Positions 16,929-26,416 of a DNA stretch of 64,000 nt are shown here, one piece after another. The position numbers and the translations under genes are program-made. Origin of the DNA: Pseudomonas sp. MWU16-30317 (GTDB taxonomy: Bacteria; Pseudomonadota; Gammaproteobacteria; Pseudomonadales; Pseudomonadaceae); the NCBI RefSeq assembly GCF_020515695.1, contig NZ_JAIWJA010000013.1:1-64000 (forward strand). The letters are read 5' to 3'. How positions within the stretch are numbered: position 1 is the first letter of the stretch; each line of letters begins with the position of its first letter. Below the pieces are notes generated by a model, which made no database searches, was not told where the DNA came from, and saw only the letters and a list, made by a program, of their open reading frames with translations.

Positions 16929-16952
16929 GGTGGAGCGTGCTCACGCTCCACC
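16929..16952 (+). terminator. Strong dksA-gluQ intergenic hairpin without a T-run
   Basis: GGTGGAGCGTG and CACGCTCCACC form a perfect 11-bp inverted repeat with a two-base centre, 10 bases after the dksA stop. A T-run is missing, so it may attenuate or protect the dksA 3' end rather than fully terminate. gluQ starts 58 bases later. Confidence 0.5.
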
Positions 16953-17009
16953 ACCGCCCTGCCGCCGGGGTCCACCCGGCCGCAACCGGCTTGCTGTAAT
17001 ATTCCCGCC

Positions 17010-17897
17010 ATGACCAAGCCCTCCTATACCGGCCGTTTCGCGCCGACGCCCAGTGGTTACCTGCACTTCGGTTCGCTGGTCGCCGCCCTCGCTTCGTATC
17101 TGGACGCCCGCGCCGTGAATGGTCGCTGGCTGCTGCGCATGGAAGACCTCGATCCGCCGCGCGAAGTACCCGGCGCCCAGGCCGCTATCCTGCAAACGCT
17201 CGAACAGTACGGCCTGGAATGGGACGGCGAGGTGGTGTACCAAAGCCAGCGTCACGAAGCCTACCGCGAGGTGGTGCAGCGCTGGTTCAGCCAAGGGCTG
17301 GCGTACGCGTGCACTTGCTCACGCAAACAGCTGCAAGGTTACGGCGGTATCTATCCGGGCCTGTGTGGCAATGCCGGCCATGGGCCGGAAGATGCCGCCA
17401 TTCGCCTGCGCGTTCCGCAATTGAATTACCGCTTCGAAGACCGCGTGCAGGGCGATTTCCAGCAGCACCTGGGGCGTGAATCCGGCGATTTCGTGATTCA
17501 GCGCCGCGATGGCTTGTATGCCTATCAACTGGCGGTAGTGCTGGACGATGCCTGGCAGGGCATCACCGATATCGTGCGCGGCGCCGACCTGCTCGACTCG
17601 ACGCCGCGCCATCTGTATCTGCAGGAGTTGCTGGGCGTGCCGCAACCGCGCTACCTGCACGTACCGCTGATCATTCAGCCGGACGGCCACAAGCTGGGCA
17701 AAAGCTACCGCTCACCGCCGCTGCAAGGCGATGATGCCGGACCGTTGCTGCTGCGGGCCTTGCGTGCACTGGGCCAGCAACCGCCGCAGGAACTGGTCGG
17801 CGCAGCCCCGAGGGAGATACTCGCATGGGCCACGGCACACTGGGATGCCACAACAATTCCCAGGACCGCCACCCTCCCCGAAACCGAACTCCGGTAG
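17010..17897 (+). CDS. gluQ: Glutamyl-Q tRNA(Asp) synthetase
   Basis: GluQRS attaches glutamate to the queuosine at position 34 of tRNA-Asp. It is a truncated paralogue of GluRS lacking the anticodon-binding domain. The 295 residues carry the HIGH-like element in APTPSGYLHFGSL, the zinc-site cysteines (CTC ... GLC), and a KMSKS variant KLGKS. The start at 17010 (MTKPSYTGRF) fits the family; the extra 29 codons upstream lie in the hairpin region. The stop codon is inside the left arm of a REP palindrome. The dksA-gluQ pairing is conserved in gammaproteobacteria. Confidence 0.94.
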   Translation: MTKPSYTGRFAPTPSGYLHFGSLVAALASYLDARAVNGRWLLRMEDLDPPREVPGAQAAILQTLEQYGLEWDGEVVYQSQRHEAYREVVQRWFSQGLAYACTCSRKQLQGYGGIYPGLCGNAGHGPEDAAIRLRVPQLNYRFEDRVQGDFQQHLGRESGDFVIQRRDGLYAYQLAVVLDDAWQGITDIVRGADLLDSTPRHLYLQELLGVPQPRYLHVPLIIQPDGHKLGKSYRSPPLQGDDAGPLLLRALRALGQQPPQELVGAAPREILAWATAHWDATTIPRTATLPETELR

Positions 17898-17979
17898 CGA
17901 GGGAGCCTGCCCACGAAAATCCACGACCCTGTAGAGCACCCAATGGCGGAACCTGTTTCCGGGCCAAGCCCCTCGCTAC
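17894..17979. repeat. REP-type palindrome after gluQ
   Basis: Perfect 10-bp arms GTAGCGAGGG and CCCTCGCTAC flank about 66 bases, with inner partial complementarity (CCTGCCC / GGGCC). It is related to the repeat at 29326-29410. The gluQ stop overlaps the left arm. Confidence 0.7.
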
Positions 17980-18101
17980 ATATAGGTGCCAGGTTGGGCA
18001 CGAGGCCTGGGTTTCGCGTACCATCCCGCTTCTTTTTGCCGCACCCATTACACTGATACTGGCACTTCTCCCTCCCCGCTGATCCATCCCACGAGGCCAG
18101 C

Positions 18102-18278
18102 ATGTATATCTACCGTTTGGTCCTGCTGCTGGTAGTCGGCATCTACCTGTTTTCGCCCGCCATCATGGATTGGTGGATCGAGCCCTCGGGCGCCTGGTAC
18201 AGGCCTTACCTGTTGTGGCTGATTCTGATCGTGGTGACCTTTATCCTGCAGAGCCAACGAGATGCCGATGAGCTTTAG
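18102..18278 (+). CDS. cbrX: Small membrane protein CbrX
   Basis: This short gene encodes 58 residues: an N-terminal hydrophobic helix (residues 5-21), a Trp-rich loop (DWWIEPSGAWYRP) and a second helix (36-49) with a polar tail. The ACGAGG upstream is a plausible ribosome site. It overlaps the start of cbrA in another frame (18262-18278), the arrangement described for cbrX in P. putida, where translation of cbrX affects cbrA expression. The biochemical role of the peptide is unknown. Confidence 0.85.
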   Translation: MYIYRLVLLLVVGIYLFSPAIMDWWIEPSGAWYRPYLLWLILIVVTFILQSQRDADEL

Positions 18279-21216
18279 CCTGACCCAGATGATCCTGATC
18301 AGCGCCGCCTACCTGCTGGTGCTGTTCTGCGTGGCCTGGATCAGCGAGCGCGGCATGATCCCGCGCTCGATCACCCGTCACCCGCTCACCTACACGCTGT
18401 CGCTGGGCGTCTATGCCAGTGCCTGGGCCTTCTATGGCACTGTCGGCCTGGCGTATCAGTACGGTTACGGCTTTCTGGCCTGTTACATGGGGGTGTCGGG
18501 GGCGTTCCTGCTGGCCCCGGTGTTGCTGTACCCGATCCTCAAGATCACCCGCACCTATCAGCTGTCATCGCTGGCCGACCTGTTCGCCTTCCGTTTTCGC
18601 AGCACCTGGGCTGGCGCCATGACCACCTTGTTCATGCTGATCGGCGTACTGCCGCTGCTCGCCCTGCAGATACAGGCGGTAGCGGACACCATCGGCATCC
18701 TCACCCACGAGCCGATCAAGGCCCGCGTGGCGTTGAGTTTCTGCGCGCTGATCACCCTGTTCACGATTTTCTTCGGCTCTCGGCATATTGCCACCCGTGA
18801 AAAACACGAAGGCCTGGTATTCGCCATCGCCTTCGAATCGGTGATCAAGCTGATCGCCTTGGGCGGCATCGGTATCTACGCGCTGTATGGCGTGTTCGAC
18901 GGCCCACACGACCTCGAGCAGTGGCTGATGCAAAATCAGAGTGCCCTGGCCTCCTTGCACGCGCCGTTGCAGGAAGGCCCTTGGCGAACCTTGCTGCTGG
19001 TGTTCTTCGCCTCGGCCATCGTCATGCCGCACATGTACCACATGGCCTTTACCGAAAACCTCAATCCGCGCGCCCTGGTCAGTGCCAGCTGGGGCCTGCC
19101 CCTGCTATTACTGCTGATGAGCCTCGCCGTGCCGTTGATCCTCTGGGCCGGCCTGCGCCTGGGCGCCACGACCAGCCCGGAATATTTCACCCTGGGGATA
19201 GGCATCGCCGCCAACAGCACAGCCCTGACACTGCTGGCCTATGTCGGCGGGCTGTCGGCATCCAGCGGGTTGATCATCGTCACCACCTTGGCGCTGTCGG
19301 GCATGGCGCTCAACCACTTGGTACTGCCGCTGTATCAGCCCCCGGCGGAGGGCAATATCTACCGTTGGCTGAAGTGGACCCGCCGCGCGCTGATCGTCGC
19401 CATCATCATGGCCGGTTACTGCTTTTACCTGCTGCTGGGCGCGCGGCAGGATCTGGCGCATCTGGGCATCGTCGCCTTTGTCGCCACTTTGCAATTCCTG
19501 CCTGGCGTGCTGTCGGTACTGTACTGGCCGACCGCCAACCGCCGCGGCTTCATCGCCGGTCTGCTGGCGGGCATGCTGGTGTGGGCGGCGACCATGCTGC
19601 TACCACTGATCGGCGACCTGCAGGGGTTCTACATCCCGCTGTTGAACATGATCTATGTGCTCGACGATACCAGCTGGCACATGGCGGCCATCGCCTCCCT
19701 GGCCGCCAACGTGTTGCTGTTCACCCTGGTATCGCTGTTCACGAGCATCAGCACCGAAGAGGCCAGCGCCGCCGAGGCCTGTGCGGTGGACAACGTGCGC
19801 CGCCCGCAACGTCGCGAACTGCACGCCGCCTCCCCCCAGGAATTCGCCACGCAACTGGCCAAGCCGCTAGGTGCCAAGGCGGCGCAGAAAGAGGTCGAGC
19901 AAGCCCTGCGCGATCTCTACCTGCCGTTCGACGAGCGCCGCCCCTATGCCCTGCGCCGCCTGCGCGACCGTATCGAGGCCAATCTGTCCGGGCTCATGGG
20001 CCCCAGCGTCGCCCAGGACATGGTCGAGACCTTCCTGCCGTATAAATCCGGCAGCGAAAACTACGTGACCGAAGACATCCACTTCATCGAAAGCCGCCTT
20101 GAGGATTACCACTCGCGGCTCACCGGCCTTGCCGCCGAACTCGATGCCCTGCGCCGCTATCACCGGCAAACCCTGCAAGAACTACCGATGGGCGTCTGTT
20201 CGCTGGCCAAGGATCAAGAGATCCTGATGTGGAACAAGGCCATGGAAGAGCTCACCGGGATACCGGCGCAGCGCGTGGTGGGTTCGCGCCTGGCGACCAT
20301 CAGCGAGCCTTGGCGCGCGCTGCTGATGGGTTTCATCCATATTCCCGACGAGCATTTGCACAAGCAGCGTCTGGGCCTCGATGGCCAGACCCGCTGGCTC
20401 AACCTGCACAAAGCGGCCATCGACGAGCCCCTGGCCCCCGGCAACAGCGGCCTGGTACTGCTGGTCGAGGACCTGACCGACACGCAGATGCTCGAAGACA
20501 AGCTGGTGCACTCCGAGCGTCTGGCCAGCATCGGTCGCCTGGCCGCCGGCGTCGCCCACGAGATCGGCAACCCAATCACGGGTATCGCCTGCCTTGCACA
20601 GAACCTGCGCGAAGAGCGCGAAGAAGACGGCGAGATCACCGAGCTGAGCAGCCAGATCATCGAGCAGACCAAACGCGTGTCACGCATCGTGCAGTCGCTG
20701 ATGAGCTTTGCCCATGCCGGCAGCCACCAACGCAGCGACGAGCCCGTGAGCCTCGCCGACGTGGCCCAGGACGCCATCGGCCTGCTGGCGTTGAACCGGC
20801 GAAACTTCGAGGTACAGTTCTACAATCTGTGCGACCCGGATCATTGGGTCGACGGCGATCCGCAGCGCCTGGCCCAGGTGCTCATCAACCTGCTGTCCAA
20901 CGCCCGCGACGCATCGCCCCCAGGCAGCGCGGTGCGGGTCAAGAGCGAGGTCAGCGAGCACACGGTGGATCTGATCGTCGAAGACGAAGGCACCGGCATT
21001 CCCAAGAACATCATGGACCGGCTGTTCGAACCGTTCTTCACCACCAAGGATCCGGGTGAAGGAACAGGACTGGGGCTCGCTCTGGTCTATTCCATCGTTG
21101 AAGAGCATTATGGACAGATCACCATAGACAGCCCGGCAGATGAAAAAAACCAGCGCGGCACCCGAATCCGCGTCACCCTGCCCCGTCATGTCGTTGCGAC
21201 GTCCGCTGTGAACTGA
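18262..21216 (+). CDS. cbrA: Two-component sensor histidine kinase CbrA with an SSS-family transporter domain
   Basis: CbrA senses cellular carbon/nitrogen balance and takes up histidine. The 984 residues begin with about twelve to thirteen membrane segments homologous to sodium:solute symporters (residues 1-500). A linker, a PAS domain (about 640-740) and a kinase core follow: phosphorylated His766 in GVAHEIGNP, N-box LLSNARDAS, and G boxes EDEGTGIP and GTGLGLA. Translation probably starts at 18262 or 18268, inside cbrX, with no strong ribosome site of its own, which suggests coupling. The partner regulator cbrB starts 22 bases downstream. Confidence 0.96.
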   Translation: MPMSFSLTQMILISAAYLLVLFCVAWISERGMIPRSITRHPLTYTLSLGVYASAWAFYGTVGLAYQYGYGFLACYMGVSGAFLLAPVLLYPILKITRTYQLSSLADLFAFRFRSTWAGAMTTLFMLIGVLPLLALQIQAVADTIGILTHEPIKARVALSFCALITLFTIFFGSRHIATREKHEGLVFAIAFESVIKLIALGGIGIYALYGVFDGPHDLEQWLMQNQSALASLHAPLQEGPWRTLLLVFFASAIVMPHMYHMAFTENLNPRALVSASWGLPLLLLLMSLAVPLILWAGLRLGATTSPEYFTLGIGIAANSTALTLLAYVGGLSASSGLIIVTTLALSGMALNHLVLPLYQPPAEGNIYRWLKWTRRALIVAIIMAGYCFYLLLGARQDLAHLGIVAFVATLQFLPGVLSVLYWPTANRRGFIAGLLAGMLVWAATMLLPLIGDLQGFYIPLLNMIYVLDDTSWHMAAIASLAANVLLFTLVSLFTSISTEEASAAEACAVDNVRRPQRRELHAASPQEFATQLAKPLGAKAAQKEVEQALRDLYLPFDERRPYALRRLRDRIEANLSGLMGPSVAQDMVETFLPYKSGSENYVTEDIHFIESRLEDYHSRLTGLAAELDALRRYHRQTLQELPMGVCSLAKDQEILMWNKAMEELTGIPAQRVVGSRLATISEPWRALLMGFIHIPDEHLHKQRLGLDGQTRWLNLHKAAIDEPLAPGNSGLVLLVEDLTDTQMLEDKLVHSERLASIGRLAAGVAHEIGNPITGIACLAQNLREEREEDGEITELSSQIIEQTKRVSRIVQSLMSFAHAGSHQRSDEPVSLADVAQDAIGLLALNRRNFEVQFYNLCDPDHWVDGDPQRLAQVLINLLSNARDASPPGSAVRVKSEVSEHTVDLIVEDEGTGIPKNIMDRLFEPFFTTKDPGEGTGLGLALVYSIVEEHYGQITIDSPADEKNQRGTRIRVTLPRHVVATSAVN

Positions 21217-21238
21217 GACCGTCGAGAGAACCGACTCA

Positions 21239-22684
<1,446 letters not shown>

Positions 22685-22696
22685 TTCGTTTCAGCT

Positions 22697-22787
22697 GTTA
22701 CCGGCGAAATGTTCGTAATAAAACTACATAAATACAAGGTGTTACCGCAGGTTTGCATGCGTAACAAAATGCGATTCCTACGGTAAC
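22697..22787 (+). promoter_or_regulatory. crcZ: Array of GTTAC/GTAAC elements, probable CbrB upstream activating sites
   Basis: GTTAC occurs at 22697 and 22741, 44 bases apart. GTAAC occurs at 22761 and 22783, and a one-mismatch GTAAT at 22715. Inverted pairs have spacers of 13 to 15 bases. They lie 75-170 bases before the -24/-12 promoter, where NtrC-type enhancers act. Identity as CbrB sites is inferred from this position. Confidence 0.6.
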
Positions 22788-22862
22788 GAAATTTGTCTGG
22801 CGCGGCCGATCATCCACCGACGTAATCCCGCCAACCCCTTGATTTTCGGGCATTTGCAAAAG

Positions 22863-22879
22863 TTGGCACAGGACCTGCT
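22863..22879 (+). promoter_or_regulatory. crcZ: Sigma54 (-24/-12) promoter of crcZ
   Basis: TTGGCACAGGACCTGCT has GG and GC separated by exactly 10 bases (22865-22866 and 22877-22878), the defining RpoN geometry, and keeps the strong TGGCAC half. The start would be near 22890. Confidence 0.88.
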
Positions 22880-22889
22880 ATATCTCTGG

Positions 22890-23260
22890 TACAAGAACAA
22901 CAACAAGCAACGCACAACCCCATAATAAAAATAAGACGAATCGACTCACGCATAATAAAAACAAGACGGCGGAGGCGCAGCTAACTGATTCTTTTGGAGA
23001 GGAGTTGTATTTGGGGCTTGCCCCGCAGCCAGGCCGAGAACAATAAAAAACTGCACTCAAGCAGGGGCCCGAACTGGTTGGATCATCAGATCATTGCAAC
23101 GCAGCGACCAAAGCAATCCGTTTGCTCTTGGCTCCCGGTTAGGGAGATGGCCCTCAGGCGATGATGCCTTGAGGGTAGGGCATTCAACAAAAACAAGAAG
23201 CCCGTCATAACAATAAAAACGAGCATGCAACTATTACTTGGGGAGCTTCGGCTCCCCTTG
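22890..23260 (+). ncRNA. crcZ: Small RNA CrcZ, Hfq/Crc-sequestering catabolite-repression antagonist
   Basis: CrcZ relieves carbon catabolite repression by binding the Hfq-Crc complex through A-rich CA motifs. The predicted RNA of about 370 bases carries six such motifs, near 22891, 22923, 22953, 23040, 23185 and 23209. Two of them lie in an imperfect direct repeat 30 bases apart. An internal hairpin (CCCTCAGGC / GCCTTGAGGG, about 23152-23175) separates the two halves. It lies between cbrB and pcnB as in other pseudomonads and ends in the hairpin at 23240-23257. Confidence 0.93.
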
Positions 23261-23263
23261 TGC
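23240..23263 (+). terminator. Terminator hairpin of crcZ
   Basis: GGGGAGC / GCTCCCC with a TTCG tetraloop, followed by TTGTGCT. The stem and tetraloop are strong but the T-run is weak. Confidence 0.7.
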
Positions 23264-23422
23264 TGTCTGGCTTTCAGGCACGACCCCTCCCCCGCTCACG
23301 CCCCCCTGTTCCGCTCACTTGTTTCAGCGTCCTACACCATTCGCCGACTAAATGCTAGAATCCCCCGCCATCATGCAGCCATTCCTGTTTCTGGCTGACC
23401 ATTCCTTCAAACAGTGCATCCC

Positions 23423-24808
23423 ATGCTGAAGAAGCTGTTCCAGTCTTTCCGCCCTCCTGCGAGGGTTGTGCAACATTTGCGTACCACGCCTGAAGTGCTC
23501 AATAGCGGCCAGCATTCGCTGCAGCGTGGCCAGTTCAGCCGGCATGCCGTGGGCATCGTCGAACGTCTGCAAAACGCCGGATACCAGGCCTATCTGGTAG
23601 GCGGCTGCGTGCGCGACCTGCTGCTCAATATCACCCCCAAGGATTTCGACGTCGCCACCAGCGCCACGCCGGAGCAGGTCCGTGCCGAGTTTCGCAACGC
23701 GCGAGTGATCGGCCGCCGCTTCAAGCTGGTCCACGTGCATTTCGGCCGCGAGATCATCGAAGTCGCAACCTTCCGCGCCAATCATCCTGAAGAGGGTGAA
23801 GAAGAAGAGAACACCAACACTTCTTCGCGCAACGAAAGCGGTCGCATCCTGCGCGACAACGTTTATGGCACCCTGGAAGAAGACGCCCAGCGTCGTGACC
23901 TGACCATCAACGCGCTGTATTACGACCCGGTCAGCGAGCGGATTCTCGACTACGCCAACGGCGTGCACGACATCCGCAATCGCCTGATCCGCCTGATCGG
24001 CGATCCGCAGCAGCGCTACCAGGAAGACCCGGTGCGCATGCTGCGTGCGGTGCGCTTTGCCGCCAAGCTCGATTTCGGTATCGAAAAGCACACCGCCGCT
24101 CCGATCAAACCCATGGCGCCGATGCTGCGCGAGATCCCTTCGGCGCGGCTGTTCGAGGAGGTGCTCAAGCTGTTCCTCTCGGGCAATGCGTCGGATACCT
24201 TCGAGATGCTGGTGGACCTGCAATTGTTCGACCAACTGTTCCCGGCCAGCAGCGATGCCCTGGAGCATGAGCCCACCTATACCCACACGCTGATCAGCAA
24301 TGCCTTGATCAACACCGACCTGCGGGTCAAGCAGGGCAAACCGGTGACCCCGGCGTTCCTGTTCGCCGCCTTGCTGTGGCCGGCGCTGCCACATCGGGTG
24401 CTACGCCTGCAGGCCAAGGGCATGCCGCCGATCCCGGCGATGCAGGAAGGCGCTCACGAGCTGATCGCCGAGCAATGCCAACGTATTGCCATCCCGAAAC
24501 GCTTCACCCTGCCGATCCGCGAGATCTGGGACATGCAGGAGCGCCTGCCACGGCGCAGCGGCAAACGTGCCGACCTGCTGCTCGACAATCCGCGCTTCCG
24601 AGCCGGCTATGACTTCTTGCTGCTGCGCGAATCCGCCGGTGAGCAGACCGAAGGCCTGGGCGAGTGGTGGACCGATTACCAGGACGCCAACGACAGTGGC
24701 CGTCGCGACATGATCCGCGATCTGGGTGGCAAGGACGAAACCGCTGGCGCTGCGCCCCGCAAGCGCCGCCGCAGTAGCAGCAAACGCAAAGGCGCCGACG
24801 GCGAGTAA
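23423..24808 (+). CDS. pcnB: Poly(A) polymerase I
   Basis: PcnB adds 3' poly(A) tails that promote RNA decay by PNPase and other exonucleases. From the ATG at 23423 it has 461 residues; a GTG three codons earlier is possible. The nucleotidyltransferase signature GGCVRDLLLNITPKDFDVAT is intact, followed by the RNA-binding neck (DLTINALYYD) and a basic Arg/Lys-rich tail typical of poly(A) polymerase rather than CCA-adding enzyme. No clear ribosome site precedes it. folK follows after four bases, so they are co-transcribed. Confidence 0.94.
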   Translation: MLKKLFQSFRPPARVVQHLRTTPEVLNSGQHSLQRGQFSRHAVGIVERLQNAGYQAYLVGGCVRDLLLNITPKDFDVATSATPEQVRAEFRNARVIGRRFKLVHVHFGREIIEVATFRANHPEEGEEEENTNTSSRNESGRILRDNVYGTLEEDAQRRDLTINALYYDPVSERILDYANGVHDIRNRLIRLIGDPQQRYQEDPVRMLRAVRFAAKLDFGIEKHTAAPIKPMAPMLREIPSARLFEEVLKLFLSGNASDTFEMLVDLQLFDQLFPASSDALEHEPTYTHTLISNALINTDLRVKQGKPVTPAFLFAALLWPALPHRVLRLQAKGMPPIPAMQEGAHELIAEQCQRIAIPKRFTLPIREIWDMQERLPRRSGKRADLLLDNPRFRAGYDFLLLRESAGEQTEGLGEWWTDYQDANDSGRRDMIRDLGGKDETAGAAPRKRRRSSSKRKGADGE

Positions 24809-24812
24809 GCCC

Positions 24813-25289
24813 ATGGAAACCGTGTACATCGGCCTGGGCAGCAACCTGGCGGCACCCGAGCAACAATTGCGCCAGGCGCTGGCGGCGCTGGCCACCCTGC
24901 CGGACAGCCACTGGATAGGAGCGTCGGCGCTGTACAGCAGCGAATCCTTGCTGCCCGGCCAGCCGCGCTACACCAATGCCGTGGCGGCTCTGGCCACCGA
25001 CCTCGCCCCACTGGCGCTGCTCGACGCACTGCAGGCCATCGAAAATGACCAGGGCCGTGAACGCCTGGAGCGCTGGGGCCCGCGTACGCTGGACCTGGAC
25101 ATCCTGCTGTTCGGCGAGCGGGTCATTGGTGAACCCCGCCTCAAGGTGCCGCATTATCATATGCAGGCACGGGCGTTCGTCCTTTATCCCCTCGCCGAGC
25201 TGGTTCCAGCCGACTTTGTACTCGCCGATGGCCGAGCGTTGCAGGGGCTGCTGGATGAGTGTCCGTTTGAAGGCCTGCAACGGCTTTGA
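24813..25289 (+). CDS. folK: 2-amino-4-hydroxy-6-hydroxymethyldihydropteridine diphosphokinase
   Basis: HPPK transfers pyrophosphate from ATP to the pterin in folate synthesis, just before the FolP step (a folP gene is at 55105). The 158 residues start with METVYIGLGSNL and contain the HPPK signature around RWGPRTLDLDILLFG. The ATG at 24813 follows the pcnB stop by four bases, and upstream in-frame ATGs lie within pcnB. panB and panC follow after a 326-base gap. Confidence 0.94.
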   Translation: METVYIGLGSNLAAPEQQLRQALAALATLPDSHWIGASALYSSESLLPGQPRYTNAVAALATDLAPLALLDALQAIENDQGRERLERWGPRTLDLDILLFGERVIGEPRLKVPHYHMQARAFVLYPLAELVPADFVLADGRALQGLLDECPFEGLQRL

Positions 25290-25615
25290 TCACGCCTTCG
25301 CGAGCAGAGAGCCCGCTCCCACCGATGGGTTGCGTTCAACCTGTGGGGTCGGGCCTGCGCGTTCGGCGGTCAAGAGGCCCCCGGAGCCACCGCAGATGCC
25401 GGATAAATCAAGCAAGCCGGCACCCTTACCGATCAGCCGCGAATATTTGACTTCGCCCCCCCTCCTCACGACTATAGGCGTCCCGCGGTCATCTCTCTGA
25501 CCGAGCGGTGAAACACCCCAGGGCAGCTCTTTGAAAACACCACGCCAGATGATGTGCTGCTCCGATCGATGAATCACAGCGTCGAGCGCCCGCGCCCGAC
25601 CGAGGAAGCCCTTGC
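25290..25615. other. Gap between folK and panB
   Basis: It contains one single-arm REP copy at its left end (listed separately) and otherwise no coding potential that I accept. A possible TTGACT/TATAGG pair near 25447-25478 has a 20-base spacer and is not called. GAGGAAG precedes the panB ATG. Confidence 0.6.
25294..25322 (+). repeat. Single REP half-element
   Basis: GCCTTCGCGAGCAGAGAGCC and following bases match one arm of the paired REPs at 27297 and 32718, without an inverted partner. Confidence 0.6.
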
Positions 25616-26416
25616 ATGCCCCAGATCTCCCTGTCCACCCTGCAGAGCCTGAAGCTCAAGGGTGAGAAAATAACAATGTTGACCTGCTATGACGCCACAT
25701 TCGCCCGTGCCGCCAGCGAATCCGGCGTCGAGATCCTGTTGGTCGGCGATTCCCTGGGCATGGTCCTGCAAGGCCACGACAGCACCTTGCCAGTGACCAA
25801 TGCCGACATGGCGTATCACGTGGCCAGCGTCAAACGTGGCAACCGCGAGGCACTGATCCTCGCCGACCTGCCCTTCATGGCTTGCGCGACCCTCGAGCAG
25901 TCGTTCGCCAACAGCGCGCAACTCATGCAGGCCGGGGCTCATATGGTCAAGATCGAAGGCGCTGCCTGGCTGGCCGATACCGTGCGCCTGCTGGCTGAAC
26001 GTGGCGTGCCTGTGTGCGTGCACCTCGGGCTGACGCCGCAGACGGTCAACGTCCTCGGCGGCTACAAGGTGCAAGGCCGCCTTGAGGCGCAGGCCCAGCA
26101 GTTGCGAGCGGATGCGATCAGCCTCGAACAAGCCGGCGCGGCGATGATTCTGCTCGAATGCGTGCCCAGTGAACTGGCAGAACAAATTACCAAAAGGGCC
26201 AAGGTGCCCGTGATCGGCATCGGTGCCGGCAATGCTGCTGACGGCCAGGTCCTGGTGCTGCACGACATGCTCGGGCTCTCGCTCAGCGGCCATGTACCGC
26301 GTTTCGTGAAGAACTTCATGGCTGGCCAACCTGACATCCACAGCGCCCTGCGCGCTTATGTCAGCGCCGTCAAAGACCACAGCTTTCCTGCCCCCGAACA
26401 CGGATTCAACGCATGA
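25616..26416 (+). CDS. panB: 3-methyl-2-oxobutanoate hydroxymethyltransferase
   Basis: PanB makes ketopantoate from 2-oxoisovalerate (an intermediate of the ilv pathway) and methylene-tetrahydrofolate, for pantothenate and CoA. The 266 residues show the family segments KITMLTCYDATFA, VGDSLGMVLQGHDSTLPVT (metal-binding Asp) and GIGAGNAADGQVLV. GAGGAAG lies before the ATG. The end overlaps panC by four bases (ATGA), so the two are coupled. Confidence 0.96.
   Translation: MPQISLSTLQSLKLKGEKITMLTCYDATFARAASESGVEILLVGDSLGMVLQGHDSTLPVTNADMAYHVASVKRGNREALILADLPFMACATLEQSFANSAQLMQAGAHMVKIEGAAWLADTVRLLAERGVPVCVHLGLTPQTVNVLGGYKVQGRLEAQAQQLRADAISLEQAGAAMILLECVPSELAEQITKRAKVPVIGIGAGNAADGQVLVLHDMLGLSLSGHVPRFVKNFMAGQPDIHSALRAYVSAVKDHSFPAPEHGFNA

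Noticed and set aside
25447..25478. Promoter for panB (TTGACT/TATAGG)
   Set aside because: The 20-base spacer is too long for a normal sigma70 promoter.
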